A DNA stretch of 5,233 nt from assembly GCA_019689515.1 (NCBI GenBank), contig JADGHI010000308.1, forward strand, positions 1 through 5,233. The letters are read 5' to 3'. The DNA is from Acetobacteraceae bacterium (GTDB lineage Bacteria; Pseudomonadota; Alphaproteobacteria; Acetobacterales; Acetobacteraceae). The notes under the pieces are model-generated. The model made no database searches. It worked only from the letters and a program-made list of their open reading frames with translations, and was not told where the DNA came from. The position numbers were made by a program, and so were the translations under genes. This document shows, piece after piece, positions 1 through 5,233 of the stretch (within the stretch, counting starts at the first letter, position 1; the number at the start of each line of letters is the position of its first letter).

Positions 1-16
1 TGGCGTGTTTTGGTGG

Positions 17-56
17 CCCCCTCCCCGCCCGGGGCGGCCCCGGCGCGGGGGGGGGG
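17..56 (-). terminator. Strong GC hairpin, possible terminator
   Basis: Bases 17-28 pair with 45-56 (12 pairs, one of them T-G at 22/51). After a one-base bulge at 44, bases 29-34 pair with 38-43 around a three-base loop (35-37). This gives about 18 pairs, almost all G-C. It lies about 80 bases beyond the stop of the GMC oxidoreductase, where a terminator would be expected. Neither side has the run of Ts of a classical intrinsic terminator: minus-strand transcription continues into CCACCAAAACACG. It could instead be a transcript-end stabiliser or a chance product of very high GC. The structure is seen; the function is inferred. Confidence 0.35.
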
Positions 57-119
57 AAGCCTCAATCAGCCGCGGCACGAGCGCCAATGAATTCGCCGGT
101 CCTGCCGGGCCTGGCCCCT

Positions 120-135
120 CGGGCCGACCGGCCCG
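120..135 (-). repeat. Short inverted repeat just after the GMC stop codon
   Basis: Six bases (120-125, CGGGCC) are perfectly complementary to 130-135 (GGCCCG) across a four-base loop. The repeat starts three bases beyond the stop codon of the oxidoreductase. No T-run follows. It may add to transcript-end structure together with the larger hairpin at 17-56, but a six-pair G-C repeat is easily found by chance in DNA of this composition. Confidence 0.25.
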
Positions 136-138
136 CGC

Positions 139-1791
139 TCAGGCGGCCAGGGCGGGCCGCATGCGGGCTTCGGCGCGGATCAGGTCGGCGGCCTTCTCGC
201 CGATCATGATGCAGGCCGCGTTGGTGTTCCCCGAGACCACGGTCGGCATGATCGAGGCATCCGCCACCCGCAGCCCCGCGATGCCGCGCACCCGAAGCTC
301 CGTGTCCACCACCGAGGCCAGGTCGGAGCCCATGCGGCAGGTGCCGGAGGGATGGAAGATTGTCGTCCCCGCACGCCGCGCATGGGCGAGCAGCGCGTCC
401 TCGCCCTCCGCCTCCGGCCCGGGCAGGTACTCGGCCTCCACGAAGGGCGCCATGGCGCGCGTCGCGGCGAGGCGACGTGTCAGCTTCAGCCCCTCGACGA
501 TGCAGCGCCGGTCGGTCTCGGTGGAGAGGTAGTTGGCGCGGATGCGCGCCGGCACCGACGGGTCGGGCGAGGCCAAGGTGATCGTGCCACGGCTCTCGGG
601 GCGGAGCTGGCAGACGCTGATGGTGAAGCCGGAGAAGGGATGCAGCGACCGCCCCGGCCCGTCGGCACTGAAGGGGATGAAGTGGTACTGCACGTCCGGC
701 GTCGCGCTGCCGGGCAGCACACGGGCGAAGAGGCCCGCGGTGCCCGCGCTGATGGTCATCATGCCGCGCCGGAACAGCGCGAATTCCAGTGCCATCCCCG
801 CCCGCCCCCGCAGGCTCGCCATGCGGTCGTTGAGCGTGACGCGCTGCCGGCAGCGATAGACGATACGCACCTGGAAATGGTCCTGCAGGTTGCGCCCGAC
901 CTGCGGCAGGTCCTGCACCACCGGGATGCCGAGCGCGGCCAGCTCCTCCGCCGGCCCGACGCCGGAGAGCAGCAGGAGCTGCGGCGAGGCGATGGCACCG
1001 CCGCAGAGGATCACCTCGCGCGCCGCCCGCGCCTCGCGCAGCACGCCGTTCTGGCGGAAGGCGACGCCGACGCAGCGGCGGCCCTCGAACAGCAGCCGCG
1101 TCGCCTGCGCCCCGGTCTCGACGCGCAGATTGGGCCGCTTCCGCGCCGGCTTGAGGTAGGCCGTGGCGGCGGAGCAGCGCCAGCCCTTGCGGGCCGTCAC
1201 CTGATAGAAGCCGGCGCCCTCCTGGGTCGGGCCGTTGAAGTCGTCGTTGCGCGGCAGGCCGAGCTCGACCGCGGCCTCGATGAAGGCACGGGCGAGCGGG
1301 CCCTGGTCGCCCAGGTTGCTCACGCCGAGCGGGCCGCCGACGCCGTGCAGCGCGTCGGCGCCGCGCTCCTGGTCCTCGGCACGCTTGAAGTAGGGCAGCA
1401 CGTCGTCGAAGGACCAGCCGGTGCAGCCGAGCTGGCGCCAGTGGTCGTAGTCCTCCTTCTGGCCGCGGATGTAGATCAGCCCGTTGATCGCCGAGGAACC
1501 GCCGAGGACGCGGCCACGCGGCCAGGGGATGCGGCGGCCCTCCAGCTCCGGCTCCGGCTCGGTCTGGAGGTTCCACGACAGCGTCGGGTGGAACATGGTC
1601 TTGCCGTAGCCGACCGGGATGTGCAGCCAGAGGTTCCGGTCGCGCCCGCCGGCCTCCAGCAGCAGCACGCGGACGGAGGGGTCCTCGGACAGCCGCGCCG
1701 CAAGGGCGCAGCCCGCGGAGCCCGCACCGACCACGACGTAATCCGCCGTGAAACCGCCGGACGACTCGCCGCCGCCGCTCATCGCTGCCAT
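139..1791 (-). CDS. GMC-family FAD oxidoreductase, choline dehydrogenase-like
   Basis: This 550-residue protein has the usual length for bacterial choline/alcohol dehydrogenases of the glucose-methanol-choline family, which oxidise an alcohol to an aldehyde with bound FAD. An N-terminal dinucleotide-binding fold carries GAGSAG at residues 22-27, ending in LLLEAGG near 43-49. GMC signature 1 is at 93-116 (GRVLGGSSAINGLIYIRG then D116), and signature 2 at 265-279 (GAIASPQLLLLSGVG). The C-terminal active site has H480 in FHPSGTCRMG and N524 in SGNTNAA. Their spacing of 44 equals that of the His466/Asn510 pair of choline oxidase as I recall it. The position of the flavin-linking His99 of choline oxidase appears to be I102, so FAD is probably bound non-covalently, as in BetA. 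No signal peptide or membrane segment is visible, so it is likely cytoplasmic. The substrate cannot be told from sequence; betaine synthesis is possible, but no betB or betI is in view. The start at 1791 is favoured by AAGGG 11 bases upstream; ATG at 1782 is an alternative. The stop is TGA. It lies 146 bases downstream of the efflux permease on the same strand. Confidence 0.93.
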   Translation of the reverse strand: MAAMSGGGESSGGFTADYVVVGAGSAGCALAARLSEDPSVRVLLLEAGGRDRNLWLHIPVGYGKTMFHPTLSWNLQTEPEPELEGRRIPWPRGRVLGGSSAINGLIYIRGQKEDYDHWRQLGCTGWSFDDVLPYFKRAEDQERGADALHGVGGPLGVSNLGDQGPLARAFIEAAVELGLPRNDDFNGPTQEGAGFYQVTARKGWRCSAATAYLKPARKRPNLRVETGAQATRLLFEGRRCVGVAFRQNGVLREARAAREVILCGGAIASPQLLLLSGVGPAEELAALGIPVVQDLPQVGRNLQDHFQVRIVYRCRQRVTLNDRMASLRGRAGMALEFALFRRGMMTISAGTAGLFARVLPGSATPDVQYHFIPFSADGPGRSLHPFSGFTISVCQLRPESRGTITLASPDPSVPARIRANYLSTETDRRCIVEGLKLTRRLAATRAMAPFVEAEYLPGPEAEGEDALLAHARRAGTTIFHPSGTCRMGSDLASVVDTELRVRGIAGLRVADASIMPTVVSGNTNAACIMIGEKAADLIRAEARMRPALAA

Positions 1792-1794
1792 CCC

Positions 1795-1820
1795 GTGCGC
1801 CGCCCTTGCGCGGCGCGCAC
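1795..1820 (-). promoter_or_regulatory. Ribosome binding site in the loop of a hairpin, GMC gene
   Basis: On the minus strand, bases 1820-1810 can pair with 1803-1795 (GTGCGCGCCGC against GCGGCGCAC): nine G-C-rich pairs with a two-base bulge. The six-base loop is GCAAGG (1809-1804). The AAGGG at 1807-1803 is the best Shine-Dalgarno match, 11 bases before the ATG at 1791, and the stem ends three bases before that ATG. The SD core therefore sits largely in the loop and the start codon at the stem base. This could tune translation, or it may be a by-product of GC content. The pairing is seen; regulation is inferred. Confidence 0.35.
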
Positions 1821-1900
1821 GTAGAGCCGTCGCTGCACCGGTTCCCCCCCGAAGGCACTCTGCCGCGTCAGCCTATCCACCGGAGCCGTGTGCGACCAGA

Positions 1901-1931
1901 GCGGATCCGCGCATCCGGCCGCGCCCGGCCG
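1901..1931 (-). repeat. Two GC-rich inverted repeats between permease and GMC genes
   Basis: Bases 1916-1931 form a six-pair stem (CGGCCG / CGGCCG) with loop CGCC, starting six bases beyond the permease stop. Bases 1901-1910 are a perfect ten-base palindrome, GCGGATCCGC. No T-run follows either on the minus strand, so neither is a classical intrinsic terminator. They could be transcript-end structure for the pump genes or, for the palindrome, a regulator site upstream of the oxidoreductase. I found no convincing -35/-10 pair in the rest of the 146-base gap. Confidence 0.25.
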
Positions 1932-1937
1932 CCCGCC

Positions 1938-4900
1938 CTACTCCGCCGGCAGCGCCGCTCCCTCCGCTTCCGCCACCTCGCTGCCGCGCGAGAAGCGCTG
2001 CGCCAGCCGGTCGAAGCCGAGATAGAGCACCGGGGTGACGAACAGCGTCAGCGCCTGGCTCACCACCAGCCCGCCCACCACCGCGACGCCCAGCGGCTGG
2101 CGCAGTTCCGCCGCGGCGCCCCAGCCCATCGCGATCGGCACCGCGCCGGCGCCGGCGGCGAGCGTCGTCATCAGGATCGGCCGGAAGCGCAGGATCGAGG
2201 CCTGACGCACCGCCGAGAGCGCGTCCTCGCCCCGGCGCTGGCGGGCGAGCGCCACGTCCACCACCATGATCGCGTTCTTCTTCACGAGCCCGATCAGCAG
2301 CAGCACGCCGATCACCGCAATCACGGAGAGGTCCATCCCGAACAGCCAGAGCGTCGCGAAGGCGCCGAGCGCCGCCGCCGGCAGGCCGGAGAGGATGGTC
2401 AGCGGGTGGATCAGGCTCTCGTAGAGCACGCCGAGCACGACGTACATGATCAGCACCGCGGCAAGGACCAGCATCCCCTGCCCCGCCAGCGCCTGCTGGA
2501 AGATCTGCGCCGTGCCGGTGAAGCCGGTGACGACGGTGGGCGGGATGCCGGCCTCGCGCTCCACCGCGCGGATCGCCTCCACCGCCTGGCCAAGCGAGAC
2601 TCCGGGCGCGGTGTTGAAGCCGATCGTCACCGCCGGGAGCTGGCCCTGGTGGCCCACGGTGAGCGGCCCGGCGCGCCGTTCCACCGACGCCACCGCCGAG
2701 AGCGGCACGAGGTGGCCGGTGTTGCTGCGCAGGTAGAGCTTGGCTAGGCCGGTCTCGTCGCGCTGGTCCTCGGGCAGCGCCTCGAGGATCACCGGATAGG
2801 CATTGGCCTGGCCGTAGATGGTCGAGATCTGGCGCGAGCCGAAGGCCGAGTAGAGCGCCTGCCGCACCTGGTCCTGGCTGATGCCGAGCGCCGCGGCGCG
2901 GTCGCGGTCCACGTTGACCTGCACCACCGGCGCGTCGAGCTGGAGGTCGGTGTTCACGTCCTGGAGCTGCGGCAGCTGGGTCAGGCGCCGCTCCAGCCGC
3001 TGCGCCCATTCGTAGAGCTCGTCGAGGCGGAGCCCCTGCAGCGTGTAGACGTAGAGGGTGCGTGTCGGCCGCGTGCCGAAGGTGATGTTCTGGATCGGGT
3101 TGACGAACACGCGCAGGCCCGGGACCACGTTCACCTGCCGGCGCAGCTCCTGGATCACCTCGCCGATCGGCGGCCGCTGGCCCGGCGGCTTCAGCTCCAC
3201 GAACAGGCGCCCCTGGTTGATGGAGGCGCTGCTGATGCTGACGCCGATGTTCGACACGACCGAGGTGACGTAGGGCGAGGCGCGCAGGATCTCCGCCGCG
3301 CGATTCTGCATCTCCGCCATGCCCTCGACCGAGACGCCGCGCGGCCCCTCGGTGTTGACCGTGAGCAGGCCGGTGTCCTCGATCGGGAAGAAGCCCTTGG
3401 GGATCGTCACCGCCATCCAGCCCGCAGCGCCGAGCGAGGCGAAGAAGGCGAGCCACACCACGAAGCGGAAGCGCAGCGCCCGGTCGAGCAGCCAGGCATA
3501 GGCGCGCTCGATCGCCAGGAAGCCGCGCTCCAGCACGGCATCGAGGCGCGAGGGCCTGTGGTGCGCCTTCAGCCGCGAGGCCATCAGCGGCGTCAGGGTC
3601 AGCGAGACGACGCAGGAGGCGGCGACGGCGAGCGAGACGGTCGCAGCGAAGGCATTGAACACCCGCCCCACCACGCCGCCCATCAGCAGGATCGGCAGGA
3701 ACACCGCGATCAGCGACAGGGTGATCGAGAGCACGGTGAAGCCGATCTCCCGCGAGCCCTGGATCGCGGCCTGGATCGGCGACATCCCCTCCTCGATCCG
3801 GCGCATGATGACCTCGAGCACCACGATCGCGTCGTCCACCACGAGGCCGACGGCGATGGTGAGGCCGAGCAGCGTGACGTTGTCCACGCCGTAGCCGAGA
3901 ATGTACATCAGCCCGAAGGTGACGCAGAGGCTGATCGGCACGGCAACGGTCGGGATCAGCGTCGCCGACAGGCGGCGCAGGAACAGGAAGATCACCAGCA
4001 CGACGAGCCCGATGGCGATGACGAGGCTCTCCTGCACGTCGTGCACCGCGGCGCGGATCGAGCGCGAGCGGTCGAGCATGACGCCGAGCTCCGCCCCGGG
4101 CGGGATCGCCTGGGCCAGCGCCGGGAGGTTGGCGCGCACGCCGTCCACCACCTCGACCGTGTTGGCGTCGGGCTGGCGCATCACCGCGAGCACCAGTGCG
4201 CGGGAGCCGTCGCGCCAGGCGGCGACGCGCTGGTTCTGCACCCCGTCCGCGACCTCGGCGATCTCGTTCAGCCGGACCGGGGCGTTGGCGCGCCCGGCGA
4301 CGACCAGGCGGCCGAACTCCTCGGCGTTCTGCGGCTGGTCGTTGGCGCGCAGCGTGAGCTGCTGGCGCTCCCCCTGCAGCAGGCCGACCGGGGCGTTGGA
4401 ATTCGCGAGGACGATTTCCCGCTGCACCTGGTCGAAGGCGAGGCCCATCGCGGCGATCCGGTCGGGGTCGAGCCGCACCCGCACCGAATAGAGCTGCTCG
4501 CCGTAGATCTGCACCTGCGCCACGCCGGGGACGCGGGAGAGTGCCGGGCCGATGATCGTGCTCGCGATGTCGTTCAGCCGGTAGAGCGGCACGTCGCCGT
4601 TGGTGGAGAGCGTCAGCAGCAGCACCGGCGCGTCCGCCGGGTTCACCTTGCGGTAGCTCGGCGGCGTCGTCATCTCGGCCGGCAGCCGGCGCTGGGCACG
4701 GGTGAGCGCCGCCTGCACGTCCTGCGCCGCGGCGTCGATGTTGCGGCCGAGCGCGAATTGCAGGGTGAGCTGCGTCGTGTCCTGCCCGTTGTTCGACGTC
4801 ATCATGTCGAGCCCGGCGATGGTCGAGAATTCGCGCTCGAGCGGCAGGGCGACAGAGGTCGCCATGGTCTCCGGGCTCGCGCCGGGCAGGGTGGCGAAGA

Positions 4901-5039
4901 CGGTGATGACCGGGAAGTCCACGCGCGGCACCGCCGCGACGGGCAGGCGAAGGTAGCCGAGGATGCCGGCGACGACGGCGGCGACCGCGAGCAGCCCTGT
5001 CATGACCGGCCGGCGGACGCAGAGTTCGGAGATATTCAT
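1938..5039 (-). CDS. RND efflux permease, HAE1 type, MdtB/MdtC-like
   Basis: This 1033-residue inner-membrane proton/drug antiporter matches the family length (E. coli MdtC about 1025). Membrane segment 1 is at residues 11-31, followed by the first periplasmic porter/docking region at about 40-330. Segments 2-6 lie at about 335-490 and segment 7 at 526-545, followed by the second periplasmic region (about 560-850). Segments 8-12 are at about 854-1007. The proton-relay residues are present: D402 and D403 in GLVVDDAIVVLE (AcrB D407/D408), K921 in VKKNAIMVVD (AcrB K940), and R951/R953 with T958/T959 in RFRPILMTT. LPGASPETMATSVALPLERE (51-70), SAFGSRQISTIY (731-742) and ELRQPLGVAVVGG (978-990) resemble MdtB/MdtC more than AcrB. 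The start at 5039 gives the family N-terminus MNISELCVRRP, with AGG five bases upstream and AGGCGG before it. An in-frame ATG at 5189 would run through the adaptor end. The stop is TAG. The adaptor ends 37 bases upstream, so the two are probably cotranscribed. No second RND subunit or TolC-type channel is in the window. The substrate is not predictable. The reading frame is intact. Confidence 0.96.
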   Translation of the reverse strand: MNISELCVRRPVMTGLLAVAAVVAGILGYLRLPVAAVPRVDFPVITVFATLPGASPETMATSVALPLEREFSTIAGLDMMTSNNGQDTTQLTLQFALGRNIDAAAQDVQAALTRAQRRLPAEMTTPPSYRKVNPADAPVLLLTLSTNGDVPLYRLNDIASTIIGPALSRVPGVAQVQIYGEQLYSVRVRLDPDRIAAMGLAFDQVQREIVLANSNAPVGLLQGERQQLTLRANDQPQNAEEFGRLVVAGRANAPVRLNEIAEVADGVQNQRVAAWRDGSRALVLAVMRQPDANTVEVVDGVRANLPALAQAIPPGAELGVMLDRSRSIRAAVHDVQESLVIAIGLVVLVIFLFLRRLSATLIPTVAVPISLCVTFGLMYILGYGVDNVTLLGLTIAVGLVVDDAIVVLEVIMRRIEEGMSPIQAAIQGSREIGFTVLSITLSLIAVFLPILLMGGVVGRVFNAFAATVSLAVAASCVVSLTLTPLMASRLKAHHRPSRLDAVLERGFLAIERAYAWLLDRALRFRFVVWLAFFASLGAAGWMAVTIPKGFFPIEDTGLLTVNTEGPRGVSVEGMAEMQNRAAEILRASPYVTSVVSNIGVSISSASINQGRLFVELKPPGQRPPIGEVIQELRRQVNVVPGLRVFVNPIQNITFGTRPTRTLYVYTLQGLRLDELYEWAQRLERRLTQLPQLQDVNTDLQLDAPVVQVNVDRDRAAALGISQDQVRQALYSAFGSRQISTIYGQANAYPVILEALPEDQRDETGLAKLYLRSNTGHLVPLSAVASVERRAGPLTVGHQGQLPAVTIGFNTAPGVSLGQAVEAIRAVEREAGIPPTVVTGFTGTAQIFQQALAGQGMLVLAAVLIMYVVLGVLYESLIHPLTILSGLPAAALGAFATLWLFGMDLSVIAVIGVLLLIGLVKKNAIMVVDVALARQRRGEDALSAVRQASILRFRPILMTTLAAGAGAVPIAMGWGAAAELRQPLGVAVVGGLVVSQALTLFVTPVLYLGFDRLAQRFSRGSEVAEAEGAALPAE

Positions 5040-5076
5040 GGCCGCCTGCCGCCTCGCCCGTTGCCGTTGCCGTCCC

Positions 5077-5233
5077 TCAGCGCACCACCGCGGTGACGCG
5101 CGACGGCGGCGGTACCGGGGCCGTGGCTGCCGGCCGTCCGCCCGCCCCCGCCGGCGCGCCGCCGCCTGGCCGGCCGCGATCCACGGCACGCATCCCGTCG
5201 GCGACGCGCTGCGCGCCTTCGACGATCACCCGG
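5077..5233 (-). CDS. RND efflux periplasmic adaptor (membrane fusion protein), C-terminal end
   Basis: The 51 codons before the TGA at 5079-5077 form the end of a gene whose start lies beyond the right edge. They begin RVIVEGAQRVADGMRAV, which fits the typical end of the membrane-proximal domain of HlyD/AcrA/MdtA-type adaptors (pattern 'G D x V V x E G x Q R V x x G x x V'). A tail of about 25 residues rich in Gly, Ala and Pro follows, then SRVTAVVR. The adaptor would sit in the periplasm, usually anchored to the inner membrane, and link the permease to an outer-membrane channel. Its place 37 bases upstream of an RND permease on the same strand is the standard operon order and supports the call as much as the short sequence does. 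Lipoprotein or signal features cannot be judged because the N-terminus is missing. Confidence 0.8.
   Translation of the reverse strand, partial: RVIVEGAQRVADGMRAVDRGRPGGGAPAGAGGRPAATAPVPPPSRVTAVVR

Noticed and set aside
1..138. The end of another gene at the left edge
   Set aside because: I found no minus-strand ATG or GTG start in the first 60 bases. The only long plus-strand frame continues antisense into the GMC gene with low-complexity sequence, so this stretch reads as intergenic.
352..1824. A 490-codon open frame on the plus strand opposite the GMC gene
   Set aside because: It has the same His/Arg/Ala-rich composition with no family motif, and it covers a gene with both GMC signatures and the catalytic His-Asn pair.
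1820..1850. GGAAC-type stress sigma factor (EcfG) promoter on the minus strand before the GMC gene
   Set aside because: GGAAC is present, but the nearest CGT-type -10 element is about 19 bases away and reads CGTG. The expected arrangement is CGTT at 16 to 17 bases, so the match is too poor.
62..1858. A 598-codon minus-strand frame longer than the GMC gene
   Set aside because: It is Arg/Ala/Gly/Pro-rich low-complexity sequence in another frame of the GMC gene, and has no conserved motif.
1873..3456. A 527-codon minus-strand frame inside the permease
   Set aside because: It is an out-of-frame reading of the permease with Arg/Ala-rich composition. The true frame contains the membrane segments and proton-relay residues.
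3558..5096. A 512-codon open frame on the plus strand opposite the permease
   Set aside because: Its product is dominated by Arg, His, Asp, Gly and Ala, with no recognisable domain. It is the expected antisense shadow of a high-GC gene whose minus-strand reading has full family motifs.
5040..5189. An N-terminal extension of the permease to an upstream ATG at 5189
   Set aside because: The added 50 residues are Arg-rich and unlike the family. They would overlap the adaptor end by over 100 bases, while the ATG at 5039 gives the standard RND N-terminus.

Overview
The window looks like an ordinary chromosomal segment from a high-GC Gram-negative bacterium. In three lines I counted by hand the GC content is about 62 to 83%, and most is near 70 to 75%. 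The codon use and the MdtB/MdtC-like pump sequence would suit an alphaproteobacterium such as one from the Acetobacteraceae or Rhizobiales. That assignment is an inference, because there is no rRNA or marker gene here. All supported genes lie on the minus strand, so transcription runs from right to left.

Reading in the direction of transcription, 5233-5077 holds the last 51 codons of a periplasmic adaptor (membrane fusion protein). After a 37-base gap comes a complete 1033-residue inner-membrane RND efflux permease (5039-1938) of the hydrophobe/amphiphile type, closest to E. coli MdtC/MdtB by remembered sequence. A 146-base gap with several GC-rich inverted repeats follows. Next is a complete 550-residue GMC-family FAD oxidoreductase (1791-139), similar to choline dehydrogenase. 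The last 138 bases hold a small inverted repeat just after the stop and a very strong GC hairpin at 17-56, with no gene that I can support.

The adaptor and permease form a standard pump pair that would need an outer-membrane channel of the TolC type. None is encoded in the window. The oxidoreductase has the same orientation but a separate, larger gap, so whether it belongs to the pump operon is open. I see no mobile element, CRISPR array, RNA gene or sign of recent transfer, and no clearly new system. The few points worth a second look are the hairpin that presents the ribosome binding site of the oxidoreductase, the large terminal hairpin with its ten-G run, and the pairing of a single MdtC-type permease with a GMC enzyme.
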